Shown here in pieces: positions 42,794 to 51,619 of a stretch of 64,000 bases of DNA. Source of the stretch: Candidatus Mailhella excrementigallinarum. Lineage in GTDB: Bacteria; Desulfobacterota; Desulfovibrionia; Desulfovibrionales; Desulfovibrionaceae. A program made the position numbers and the translations under genes. The stretch lies in the NCBI GenBank assembly GCA_944324075.1, contig CALUUZ010000001.1, positions 248,001 through 312,000 on the forward strand. Direction: 5' to 3'. The notes beneath the pieces were generated by a model. It was given only the letters and a program-made list of their open reading frames with translations. It was not told the origin of the DNA and did not search any database. Position 1 is the stretch's first letter. Each line of letters begins with the position of its first letter.

Positions 42794-44518
42794 TTACGCA
42801 CCCACCGGAACGAATCTGAACGCATCAGCATCAAACAGGCCGCGCGCGGTGATCTTGAGGCGGGGAATCACGGGCAGAGCCAGAAAACTCAGCGTCATGA
42901 AGGCATCGGCCTTTTCCGAGATATGATAATGCTCACGGGCAAGCCGCAGCAGACGACGCAGCGCATCCGCCACCTCGACGGCTGTCTTTTCGCTCATCAG
43001 ACCGCCGACTGGCAGGGGCAGACAGTCCAGCACCTTTCCGCGCGACGTCATGACCACTCCTCCGCCGATGCGGGCAAGTTCTTCCACTGCCAGTTTCATG
43101 TCCGCGTCGTCATCCCCTGCCACCACGATATTATGGGAGTCATGCGCCACGCTTGTGGCAATGGCCCCGCCGGACAGCCCATAGCTTCCGTCCAGCAGCC
43201 CCACGCCGATCCTGCCGCTGGCATGATGCCGTTCAAGTACGGCGATCTTCAGCATTCCGGGATTGCGGGAAAATTCAAACAGGCCGTCCGCGCTCACATG
43301 CACGTCCATTTCCCTGCTTTCCGTCACCAGAGAGTGCGGCAGCAGGGAAATGACCCTGGCCCTGCCGGAAGGCAGGCGCAGTTCAAAGGGCTGTTCCGGC
43401 AGAGGCGCCAGGTTCACGCTATGGCGCAGTTCGCCGGGGTCAAGAGAAACCGGAGCCGTTTTCATCATGCCGTTTTCGGCCGCAAGGCGGCCTCCGGTCC
43501 ATACCCGGAGCGGCTGGAAATGCCGGAGGTCATTCACCAGCACCAGATCCGCGCGCAGGCCGGGAGCAATGGCGCCGCGATCCCGCAGGCCGTAACATTC
43601 CGCCGCGTTGAGCGTGGCCATGCGTACGGCGCTCATGGCGTCCAGCCCCGCAGCCACGGCAATGCGCAGATGGCTGTCCATATGCCCGCGCTCCAGAATG
43701 TCGGCAGGCTGGCGGTCATCCGTGCAGAACAGGCAGCGGCGGGAATTCTCCGGCGTCACGCCGGGCAGCAGGCGCAGCAGATCGCGCGAGGCCGATCCCT
43801 CGCGCAGCAGCACATACATGCCGCGCCGTATCCGATCGCGCAGTTCTTCCACGGAGGTGCACTCGTGATCCGTCCCCACTCCCGCCGCACTGTAGACATC
43901 CAGCCCCTCTCCCTTCAGGCCGGGGCTGTGGCCGTCCACCTGTCCGCCCCGCCTCCGCGCGGCGCGGATCTTCTCCAGCACGTCCGCGTCACCGGAGAGC
44001 ACGCCCGGAACATTCATCATCTCGCCCAGCCCGGCGACCTTTTCATCATCCAGAAGTTCCGCCAGATCCGCCGCCCTCAGCACCGCGCCCGCATCCTCGA
44101 AGGGCAGCGCGGGCACGCAGGAGGGCAGCATGATCCGCACATCCAGCGGCAGGGAACGCGAGGCCTCAAGCATGTAGCGAATGCCGTCCACCCCCCTGAC
44201 GTTGGCGATTTCATGCGGGTCCGCGATTACGGTGGTCGTGCCGCGCGGCAGCACGAGTTCAGCGAAACGGGCCGGACAGAGCATGGACGACTCGATATGC
44301 ACATGCCCGTCAATAAGGCCGGGCAGCAGATATGCTCCCCCGGCATCCGTCACCTCCCGCGCGGGCATGCGGGAAAATCCGAGAATACATCCCTGCCCGA
44401 TACAGACGGAAGAAGGGAAAAACTCCCCGCTGAACACATCCGCCACCATTGCGTTGTCGATGCGCAGATCGGCTTCCGCCCTTCCCGCCGCCTGTTCGAT
44501 AAACATGTCCTTGTCCAT
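42794..44518 (-). CDS. ade: Adenine deaminase
   Basis: A 574-residue amidohydrolase of normal length. It converts adenine to hypoxanthine in purine salvage. Seen: YLLPGLIDGHVHIESSMLCP (metal-binding HxH after GLIDGHVH), LPRGTTTVIADPHEIANVRG, the DGHSPGLKGEGLDVY region, GTDHECTSVEELRDRI, and FCTDDRQPADILERGHMD. The C-terminal half contains the usual SHDSHNI-like HDSHNIVVAGDDDADM and GGVVMTSRGKVLDCLPLPVG. Transcribed alone; the pyrK gene lies downstream in the same direction across a repeat. Confidence 0.95.
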   Translation of the reverse strand: MDKDMFIEQAAGRAEADLRIDNAMVADVFSGEFFPSSVCIGQGCILGFSRMPAREVTDAGGAYLLPGLIDGHVHIESSMLCPARFAELVLPRGTTTVIADPHEIANVRGVDGIRYMLEASRSLPLDVRIMLPSCVPALPFEDAGAVLRAADLAELLDDEKVAGLGEMMNVPGVLSGDADVLEKIRAARRRGGQVDGHSPGLKGEGLDVYSAAGVGTDHECTSVEELRDRIRRGMYVLLREGSASRDLLRLLPGVTPENSRRCLFCTDDRQPADILERGHMDSHLRIAVAAGLDAMSAVRMATLNAAECYGLRDRGAIAPGLRADLVLVNDLRHFQPLRVWTGGRLAAENGMMKTAPVSLDPGELRHSVNLAPLPEQPFELRLPSGRARVISLLPHSLVTESREMDVHVSADGLFEFSRNPGMLKIAVLERHHASGRIGVGLLDGSYGLSGGAIATSVAHDSHNIVVAGDDDADMKLAVEELARIGGGVVMTSRGKVLDCLPLPVGGLMSEKTAVEVADALRRLLRLAREHYHISEKADAFMTLSFLALPVIPRLKITARGLFDADAFRFVPVGA

Positions 44519-44588
44519 GCCGCGCTCCTTGCCGCGATGTTTCCTTTCCCGTCAGAGTATCCGAGGAGAAGCAAAGGCGCAAATGACG

Positions 44589-44616
44589 CGAAGCCCGGAA
44601 CTGCTTCCGGGCTTCG
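44589..44616 (-). terminator. Second hairpin between nrfA and ade
   Basis: CGAAGCCCGGAA and TTCCGGGCTTCG pair exactly around a four-base loop, 71 bases upstream of the ade start. It may back up the nrfA terminator or act in the ade leader. No long U-run follows. Confidence 0.5.
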
Positions 44617-44655
44617 CGGTTCCCCGCCGATCAGAGGGGGCGGCGGAGCTGTTCC

Positions 44656-44688
44656 AATGCCCGGGAAAGAACTCTGCCCCGGGCATTT
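44656..44688 (-). terminator. Hairpin terminator of nrfHA
   Basis: AATGCCCGGG and CCCGGGCATT pair around a 12-base loop, 15 bases beyond the nrfA stop on the minus strand. The U-tract is weak (TTGGAAC). Confidence 0.6.
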
Positions 44689-44702
44689 TCAATGACGGAA
44701 CG

Positions 44703-46262
44703 CTATCTGATCTTCCTGCCTCCGTCCCATACCTGTTCGGCTTCGGGCAGGGGCTTGAGGTATGCGAACCAGGGGTTGGTCTTCAGGTATTCCGGATCCT
44801 GCTGGAGCTTGCGGCTCATCTTGAGGATGGGCGGCACAATCTGCTTGATGTCGCCTTCCAGCTTCGGCCCGATGCCGTAGTTGGTGGCCTGCATCGCATA
44901 ACTGATCGCGTTCCGGCTGTATGTCATGGAACTGGTCAGGGTATCCAGGGCCTTGGCGGGGTTATGGAAGCCCACGCTGTTCTCGGCCGAGACATAGTCC
45001 CAGAACATCTGACCCTTACGGACATTTTCCTTGGCCTTGATGATCAGCCGGTCATAGTCGGCGGGCTTGTCGCCCCGCCATTCCAGAGCCAGACGCACGG
45101 CCTCGTGCGCACGCACGGAATCCTCCTGCGCCTTGAGCAGTTGACGGTACGTCTTGTCCTGCGTGTACTCCACCCGGCTCCTGAGATATTCGGGCGTCTT
45201 GTCGGCATGGCACTGACGGCAGGCGCGCAGTTCCGGATCCTTGAGCGGAGACGTCCACCAGTGGCTGGACATCTTCTTGCCTTCCACGCGCTGATACGGC
45301 ATGTGGCAGTCCACGCAGGTCACGCCGGCCGCTCCGTGCGGGCCGTCGATCCATGTTTCGTATTCGGGGTGCTGCACCTTGATCATGGGCGTCTGGGAGA
45401 CAGGATGAATCCAGTCCGCAAACTTGCCCTCGAACCCGGCCATGGTCACCGTGCCGTTATCTTCATACACGCTGTATATCTGTTCGGGGGAGAAGCCCTT
45501 TTCCCACGGGAAATGCGGGCGCTTGGCCGGGCCGTGGCCGGGGTCGTTGAAATAGTATTCCACATGGCACTGCGCGCATACCAGAGAACGCATTTCCGCG
45601 CGGGACAGCCTGGCCGGGTCCTTGCCCGCAAACTTCAGATAATCCTTGAGGGGTTCACTGTAGAGCTGAAGCTCCATGGTTTCGGCATTGTGGCAGGTGG
45701 TGCAGCCGATGGAGTCGTCGTCCGTCACCTGATCGCGGAACTCGTTGACATCCCTGGTCCAGAAATCATTCCCGTACTGCCTGATCCATTCCACCATTTT
45801 GGGGGTCTTGCAGTTCCAGCAGGTGGCGGGCAGGCCGCCCTTTTCCCCATAGCGGTTGATGCGGTCGATTTCCAGAAAGTCGTGTATGGCGTAGGTATGT
45901 CCCCGCGCCTCGCGGTATTCGTACATGAAGGGGTAGCCCAGCCACAGGTTCTTGAGATAAGGCTGGGCTGCCTGCGGGTAGCCCTCGGGCAGGCCATCCA
46001 CATTGTCGTTCTTCATGAAGTTGACAGACCCCTTGTACTTGGTCATCACTTCGCTTTCATCGTTGCGGCGGTACGAGGAGTACTGGAGAGGGAACTGCTC
46101 CTTGAACTCCGACGTGCCGTGGTACTGGGCATCCTTGAGGCCCGTCTGGTATACGGGAGTCTTGAGTTCCGCCGTGGATACGTCGTCGCAGGCGGTCAGC
46201 AGCCCGAACGCGGCGAACGCCACGACAAAACGGGCGGAACGGGAGAACATCTGTCTATTCAT
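44703..46262 (-). CDS. nrfA: Cytochrome c nitrite reductase, catalytic subunit
   Basis: A 519-residue periplasmic pentaheme protein that reduces nitrite to ammonium. The signal sequence ends at a lipobox-like Cys (FGLLTACDD), so it may be a lipoprotein. The active-site heme has the special CWNCK motif; four CxxCH motifs follow: CTTCH, CAQCH, CVDCH, CRQCH. SHWWTSPL and the catalytic region with Arg, Tyr and His (SLVCAQCHVEYYFND) are present. It starts eight bases inside the end of nrfH, so the two are translationally coupled. It serves nitrite respiration and detoxification. Confidence 0.96.
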   Translation of the reverse strand: MNRQMFSRSARFVVAFAAFGLLTACDDVSTAELKTPVYQTGLKDAQYHGTSEFKEQFPLQYSSYRRNDESEVMTKYKGSVNFMKNDNVDGLPEGYPQAAQPYLKNLWLGYPFMYEYREARGHTYAIHDFLEIDRINRYGEKGGLPATCWNCKTPKMVEWIRQYGNDFWTRDVNEFRDQVTDDDSIGCTTCHNAETMELQLYSEPLKDYLKFAGKDPARLSRAEMRSLVCAQCHVEYYFNDPGHGPAKRPHFPWEKGFSPEQIYSVYEDNGTVTMAGFEGKFADWIHPVSQTPMIKVQHPEYETWIDGPHGAAGVTCVDCHMPYQRVEGKKMSSHWWTSPLKDPELRACRQCHADKTPEYLRSRVEYTQDKTYRQLLKAQEDSVRAHEAVRLALEWRGDKPADYDRLIIKAKENVRKGQMFWDYVSAENSVGFHNPAKALDTLTSSMTYSRNAISYAMQATNYGIGPKLEGDIKQIVPPILKMSRKLQQDPEYLKTNPWFAYLKPLPEAEQVWDGGRKIR

Positions 46263-46731
46263 CGGCCACCATCCTTGTGCTGATGGGCTTCATTCGCATG
46301 TGCTGAATATTACGGTGACAATCGACGCAGTAGGGTTTCACGTCCATACTGGCCACTTCCATGTTCGTCGCGGCGTGACAGGCCTTGCAGTTGGCATTGA
46401 CCACATCCCTGGTCTTCAGCGTCGCCTGTACGGGCATCTGCGGATCGCCAAGCGTGTTCATGTACACGTCCCAGCCGCCGGCCGCGGCCTTGAAGGGCAG
46501 CTTCGCCAGCAGGTTTGCCGGAGCGTGGCACTCGTTGCAGGCCAAATCGGCATGGGTGGACATCTTGTGCGTCCGGGCCGCCTGATCCATGATATGGCAT
46601 GTGGAACAGAACGGGCGGGAATCGGACACTCTCATTCCCCACGCCAACCCCGCCAGCAGCAGAACGCCCAGAGCAGCGCCGCCGAGCAGCAGCTTCAGGC
46701 ACGACATTCCGCGGGGTGACTTTTCCGACAT
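46255..46731 (-). CDS. nrfH: Cytochrome c nitrite reductase, small membrane subunit
   Basis: A 158-residue tetraheme NapC/NirT-family protein. One N-terminal membrane anchor (LKLLLGGAALGVLLLAGLAW) is followed by four CxxCH motifs: CSTCH, CNECH, CKACH, CVDCH. The Met in CHIMD is the unusual first-heme ligand known for NrfH. It takes electrons from menaquinol and hands them to NrfA. Start chosen at ATG 46731 behind GAGGAGG; an upstream in-frame ATG (46752) lacks this. A -24/-12 like promoter lies 80 bases upstream. Confidence 0.95.
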   Translation of the reverse strand: MSEKSPRGMSCLKLLLGGAALGVLLLAGLAWGMRVSDSRPFCSTCHIMDQAARTHKMSTHADLACNECHAPANLLAKLPFKAAAGGWDVYMNTLGDPQMPVQATLKTRDVVNANCKACHAATNMEVASMDVKPYCVDCHRNIQHMRMKPISTRMVADE

Positions 46732-46810
46732 TCTAGCCTCCTCTTTCCTCAAGGATTGAATCTCCCGCCGGGCCTTCCCCGGGCATGGAACAATCTCCAG
46801 GGATTATTCT

Positions 46811-46827
46811 ATCAAAAAACATGCCAG
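46811..46827 (-). promoter_or_regulatory. Sigma-54 promoter candidate for nrfHA
   Basis: On the minus strand CTGGCATGTTTTTTGAT matches TGGCAC-N5-TTGC with TGGCAT at -24 and TTGA at -12. It is 80 bases before the nrfH start and faces a gene for a sigma-54 response regulator. Two direct TTTCTGACA repeats (46937-46945, 46958-46966; 21 bases apart) lie upstream as possible activator sites. Confidence 0.65.
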
Positions 46828-47024
46828 ATTGCATTTTTCCGCACAAGATTCTCACCAGAAAAATATAAATAAACTTCCGTATGTTAGAGAGTAACAAAGG
46901 ATCTTCCGGCATCTCTGCCCTTGTTTCAATCTTTTTTTTCTGACATATTTTCATAAATTTCTGACAACATGGTCGGAAAAACAAGACCAGACCTTTTCCC
47001 CCCTGCGGCTCCGGCGGTGTATCC

Positions 47025-49379
47025 ATGCGCATTCCCCCGTCCACGTCACACTGGTCCTCGCTCCGCATCCCTCTGCTGCTTATCCTGCTGTGGTGGCTGC
47101 TGCTCTTTCTTCTGCTGATGTGGACCCAGCGAAGAGAAGACGCCTATACCGAAGAGCTGGCCCGGCTCCAGCTGGAAACACTGTATTCCAGCATCGCGGA
47201 CATGCGCGACTGGAACGCGGAAAACGGCGGAGTCTTTGTGCGGGAAAATCCGGAAAGTCCGGCGAATCCATGGATTCCCGAAGAACGGCGCGCACTGTAT
47301 ACGGCGGATGGACAGCGCCTGGTAAAAATCAATCCAGCCTACATGGTACGGCTGATTTCCGAAAATTTCAGATCCACCATGGCCGGATTCCGCATCGCCG
47401 GGCTGCATCCCAAGCGCCCGGGCAACCGGGCCGACGCATGGGAGGAAGCCGCGCTGAAAAGTTTTGACGACCAGCACGGAGAGCGTTTTGAACTGGTACG
47501 TTCCAAAGCCCCCCAGTTCCGCGCTCTGGCTGCTCTTCACGCGAAAAAAAGCTGTCTGGAGTGCCATGAGGATGCGGCCGAGGGCGATCTGCTGGGAGGC
47601 ATCAGCCTGACGCTTGACGCCGCTCCGCTGAGTCTGGCAGGAGAAGCACGCAAGAAGGACGCCGCCAGAGCTTTCGGGCTTATCGGCCTTGTCGGCACGC
47701 TGGGCATCGGCGGCGCGACATGGCAGCTCAACCGCAAAAGGGAAAAGGCCGAAGCCGCCAACCGCCTCAAGAGCGCCTTCCTTGCCAACATGACCCATGA
47801 CATGCGCACTCCCCTGACCGGCATGCTGGGCATGGCAGAACTGCTGGCGCGGGAAGAGGAGAAGCCGCGACGCCGCTATCTTCTGGAAAATCTGCGCGAC
47901 GCCGCGTCCAGTCTGCTGGACGTGGTGGACGGAGTGATGCGCTATTCCCTGCTGGAGGCGGACAGACGCCCGGTACTTGATAAGCCCTTTCATCCCGCCG
48001 GGGAAATCGAGGCCTGCCTTGCGGCCGTGCGCCCCGCCTGTGAAAGCCGGGGCCTGAAGCTTGAATGCCGCATATCTCCCGATATTCCCTCCGTTCTGTC
48101 CGGCGACGCCTTCCGTCTGCGTCAGGCTCTGGGCAACGTGCTGGGCAATGCCGTCAAGTTCACGGAACGGGGTTCCATCAGTCTGCGCGTTTCCCGCGCG
48201 GACGAAAACGGCGATGCCTGTCCGCTGCGTTTTGAAGTGCGCGATACCGGACCGGGGGTTCCCCTCTGTGACCGGGAACGCATTTTCGAGAGCTTCGAGC
48301 AGGGGACGCGCCGGACCCAGTGCGAACGCGGCGTCGGCCTGGGGCTGGCTTCCGCCCGCCTCATCGCCCGCGCCGCCGGCGGCGATCTCACGCTGGAGGA
48401 AAGTTCGGAACAGGGCAGTCTCTTTGTCCTGACGCTGAACTTCGGGTTCCCTTCCGACGCAGGAACGGATGTCCCTTCATGCCGTTCGCGCTCGGAGGAA
48501 GGCGGCATGCCCCCGGCCGCTCCGGGGCTTCCTGCACGGAAGGGCGAAGTTCTGGTGGTGGAAGACACTCCCGTTTCCGCGCTGTTCCTGCATGAGACAC
48601 TGAGCGGAGCGGGCTATTCCGCTCACACGGCGAACAACGGCGCGGATGCGCTCTTTCTGCTGCGCTCGCGACGCTTTGATGCGGTCATTCTGGATCTCGG
48701 CCTGCCGGACATGGACGGCCTTGATATCGCCCGGAGCATCCGGGACGGACGGACAGGCACGGACGCGCGAACGCCCATCCTCCTGCTCAGCGCCCTGCCG
48801 CTTTCCGGAAATGCGCGTTGTTCTCCCGACATCTCCCGCGAGGCGGAGAACTGCCGTTTCCTGCTCAAGCCCGTACGCATGGCGCAGCTTGCGGAAACGC
48901 TCGACGACATGCTGGCCGGAGTTCCGGATGTTTCCCGCTCGGCGCACGACAGCGGAGACGCGGGAAGCTGCGGAGAGGATATCCCGGTCTTCATCCGGCA
49001 GGATGCGCTGGATGCGGCAGGCGGCAGCGTCTCCCTGCTTCAGCGCATGATCGACGCATTTCTGGAGGAAATTCCCTCTTTGTCCGATATGCTGAAACAA
49101 TGCCCCCTTTCCGCGCCCGAACTGCGCAGAACGGCGCACAGCCTGAAAAACAGCGCCGGACTGCTGGGTCTGCCCCGCCTGCGCGCGATCTGCGCCGCGC
49201 TTGAATCGGCGGTTCCTCCGGAAAATCCCCCCCTGCAGGAAAACAGCCCCGCTGACCGACCCCGTTCCATTATGGATGAGACGCTCCGCGCCGACGCTGT
49301 GCGCGAACTCTCACAGGCTCTGGCGGCGCTCCGCCGCGAACAGGAGAAAAATCATGCCCCGTCTGCTGGTGATAGATGA
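47025..49379 (+). CDS. nrfS: Hybrid sensor kinase with periplasmic heme-c motif, NrfS-like
   Basis: A 784-residue membrane kinase. TM1 is about residues 14-34. A periplasmic DUF3365/Tll0287-like domain carries CLECH at 177-181, a heme c attachment motif. TM2 is about 214-234. The kinase H box is ANMTHDMRTPLTGML (His258). The N/G boxes are NVLGNAVKFTERGSISLRV and FEVRDTGPGVP, GVGLGLASARLIA. A receiver domain follows (VILDLGLPDMDG) and a C-terminal HPt domain (RRTAHSLKNSAGLLGLP). The layout predicts His-Asp-His relay to the downstream regulator. It is divergent from nrfHA, as NrfSR is in Desulfovibrio, so it probably senses nitrite or nitric oxide by heme. Overlaps the next gene by 26 bases. 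Confidence 0.85.
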   Translation: MRIPPSTSHWSSLRIPLLLILLWWLLLFLLLMWTQRREDAYTEELARLQLETLYSSIADMRDWNAENGGVFVRENPESPANPWIPEERRALYTADGQRLVKINPAYMVRLISENFRSTMAGFRIAGLHPKRPGNRADAWEEAALKSFDDQHGERFELVRSKAPQFRALAALHAKKSCLECHEDAAEGDLLGGISLTLDAAPLSLAGEARKKDAARAFGLIGLVGTLGIGGATWQLNRKREKAEAANRLKSAFLANMTHDMRTPLTGMLGMAELLAREEEKPRRRYLLENLRDAASSLLDVVDGVMRYSLLEADRRPVLDKPFHPAGEIEACLAAVRPACESRGLKLECRISPDIPSVLSGDAFRLRQALGNVLGNAVKFTERGSISLRVSRADENGDACPLRFEVRDTGPGVPLCDRERIFESFEQGTRRTQCERGVGLGLASARLIARAAGGDLTLEESSEQGSLFVLTLNFGFPSDAGTDVPSCRSRSEEGGMPPAAPGLPARKGEVLVVEDTPVSALFLHETLSGAGYSAHTANNGADALFLLRSRRFDAVILDLGLPDMDGLDIARSIRDGRTGTDARTPILLLSALPLSGNARCSPDISREAENCRFLLKPVRMAQLAETLDDMLAGVPDVSRSAHDSGDAGSCGEDIPVFIRQDALDAAGGSVSLLQRMIDAFLEEIPSLSDMLKQCPLSAPELRRTAHSLKNSAGLLGLPRLRAICAALESAVPPENPPLQENSPADRPRSIMDETLRADAVRELSQALAALRREQEKNHAPSAGDR

Positions 49380-50886
49380 CGAAAACCTGATCCGCATGCT
49401 GACGCGTGAAGCGGGAGAAGCCCTGGGCTATGAAGTGCTGAGCGCATCCTCTCTGCGCGAGGGCCGCGCCCTGCTGGATGCCGATGCTGCCGCGGGGCGC
49501 TCTCTGGATCTCGTTCTGCTGGACGTCATGCTTCCGGACGGAGACGGACTGGCGGAAATGGATCGCCTGACCAAGGGGCCGGGCCATCCTGATGTCATCG
49601 TCATCACCGGCCACGGCAACGCCGCGGCGGCGGAAGCCGCGCTCAGCGCCGGAGCATGGGACTATCTGGTCAAGCCCCTGCGCCTGCGGGAACTCAGCCG
49701 GATTATCGGAGAAGTCGCGCAGTGGAGGCAGACCCGGAGTACGGTTCAAGACGGGCAGTTCCGGCGGCCGGACATCATCGGAAACAGCCCCGCGCTCATG
49801 GACGCGCTGCTTGAGCTCCAGGAGGCGGCTTCCAGCAGCGTGAACGTGCTCATCACCGGCGAAACCGGCACCGGCAAGGATCTGTTCGCCAATGCCCTCC
49901 ACCTTAACAGCAGCCGTTCGGCAGGTCCCTTCATCACCGTGGACTGCACTTCCATGCCGGACAGTCTGGTGGAAGCCCACCTGTTCGGACACGCGCGCGG
50001 GGCCTTTACCGGCGCGGATCGGGCGAGGGAAGGTCTGCTGGCCGCCGCGGATCAGGGCACGCTCTTTCTGGATGAAGTGGGTGAACTGCCTCTGCCCGCG
50101 CAGGGTTCCTTTCTCCGCGCACTGGAACAGCACCGCTTCCGCCCCGTCGGGGAAGTGCGCGAAAGCGCCAGTGACTTCCGACTGGTGGCCGCCACCAACC
50201 GAAATCTTGACGACATGGCGGACATGGATCTGTTCCGCAGCGATCTGCGGTTCCGCCTGCGCGGCATGCATATCCATGTGCCGCCGCTGCGCCGCCGTCT
50301 GGAGGACATTCCCGCGCTGGCCTCACATTTCATCGAAAACTGCTGCCGACGCAACGGCTTCCCCCCCAAGGAAGCAGGACAGGATGTCCTCGACATGCTG
50401 TCCATCTATCCCTGGCCCGGCAATGTGCGCGAACTGAAACACGCGATGGAACGGGCCTGCGCGGCGTCGGGCAGCGGGCGCATTCTTGCCCGGCATCTGC
50501 CGACGGAAATCCGCATTTCACTTGCCAAAAGCAGGCTGAGTTTTCCCGGCGCATCTTTCGGCGATGCTCCTTCTTCCTCTCCATCCCATCCCGGACTCAC
50601 GTCCCATGAGGCCGGCGATCTTCTTCCGTCCCCACAGCAGATTCCGCATCAGGCGAGGCAGGACTCCTTTCCCACCCTCAGGGAAAGCCGTGCCCGGGCA
50701 GATGCCGAATACCTGGAAGCTCTTCTGGCCCGCTTTCGCGGCGACGTGCGCCGCGCGGCTTCGGCAGCGGGAATTTCGCGCGGGCACCTCTACGAACTGC
50801 TGAAAAAACATGGTCTGGCCAGGGACGGCGCGGATTCCCCGGACTGTTCCATGAATCGCCCCAGCCCTTCTGCCTCAGGGCATTGA
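49354..50886 (+). CDS. nrfR: Sigma-54-dependent response regulator, NrfR-like
   Basis: A 510-residue NtrC-type regulator. The receiver is residues 1-125 (LLVIDDENLIRML, LVLLDVMLPDGDG with the phospho-Asp, VIVITGHGNA). The AAA+ domain has the Walker A ITGETGTGKDLFANALH, the sigma-54 contact loop RGAFTGADRAREG, and GTLFLDEVGELPLPAQ (Walker B). A linker rich in Ser/Pro precedes a Fis-like HTH (GDVRRAASAAGISRGHLYEL). Start: ATG 49354 with AGGAG eight bases upstream, inside the end of the kinase gene. It probably activates nrfHA from the sigma-54 promoter at 46811-46827. Confidence 0.9.
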   Translation: MPRLLVIDDENLIRMLTREAGEALGYEVLSASSLREGRALLDADAAAGRSLDLVLLDVMLPDGDGLAEMDRLTKGPGHPDVIVITGHGNAAAAEAALSAGAWDYLVKPLRLRELSRIIGEVAQWRQTRSTVQDGQFRRPDIIGNSPALMDALLELQEAASSSVNVLITGETGTGKDLFANALHLNSSRSAGPFITVDCTSMPDSLVEAHLFGHARGAFTGADRAREGLLAAADQGTLFLDEVGELPLPAQGSFLRALEQHRFRPVGEVRESASDFRLVAATNRNLDDMADMDLFRSDLRFRLRGMHIHVPPLRRRLEDIPALASHFIENCCRRNGFPPKEAGQDVLDMLSIYPWPGNVRELKHAMERACAASGSGRILARHLPTEIRISLAKSRLSFPGASFGDAPSSSPSHPGLTSHEAGDLLPSPQQIPHQARQDSFPTLRESRARADAEYLEALLARFRGDVRRAASAAGISRGHLYELLKKHGLARDGADSPDCSMNRPSPSASGH

Positions 50887-51619
50887 AGATTGACAGAAAA
50901 GATTTGCATTTATATCATGAAACCGCATCCGGAGTATTTTCAAGGGAAACATGCTCACGAAGTCGAGTGCAGCAGGGTTCTACCGCGAAGTCTCCTGTTT
51001 TTGAAAAATCTGCTGCTGTATTCCGCAAATACGCCAGCTCCATGTCCAGGGAGGCGACGCCTCTTTGTAAAATGCACGCCAGGCTGTTCATTCAACGGGA
51101 AAAACATGTTTCCCCCCACTGCGGCTTGCAGGCGGTTCTGCTCCGCAATCCCGCGGGAAAATGCTTTAATCGGCATTTTCCTGACGAAAATGTCACTCCG
51201 CGAATGGTCATGCGACATCCCGGAGGAGAGGGAAGAACGGTTTGGGACGGGGCCGCGTGAAGCTGCGCTGCACACGGTGAAGCGCGGGCATGCGCAGCTT
51301 TTGTCATGTGGAATGCGCCATCTCTGCGGCGCCTCTGCCACCCGGCCCGCACAGCGGCATTCCCGTGAACCTTCCGGCGACAGAACTGTCTGAAAATAAT
51401 TCCCCGAGAAACAGTTTGCAGAACAATATGCTGGTATCCCTTCTTGCTCATCTCAAAAACAAGCATGTCGGCAAATGCAGACATGCTGCAGCAGCCTTCC
51501 CGCCCGGGCCTGATTCCGGAGCAGCTTCAGCGAGACTCTCCCTTTCCGGTCGGGAGAGATGAAATTATGACCGGCAGATGCGTTCTTCAATTGCAACATG
51601 CAGAAACAGGAGAAATGGG
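50887..51619. other. Gene-free stretch with repeat family C copy
   Basis: No credible gene in 733 bases. Positions 51122-51181 (GGCTTGCAGGCGGTTCTGCT then CCGCAATCCCGCGGGAAAA and GCTTTAATCGGCATTTTC) match the repeat at 37888. The remainder looks like decayed sequence. Frames of 90-167 codons here overlap each other and show no family pattern. Confidence 0.5.
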
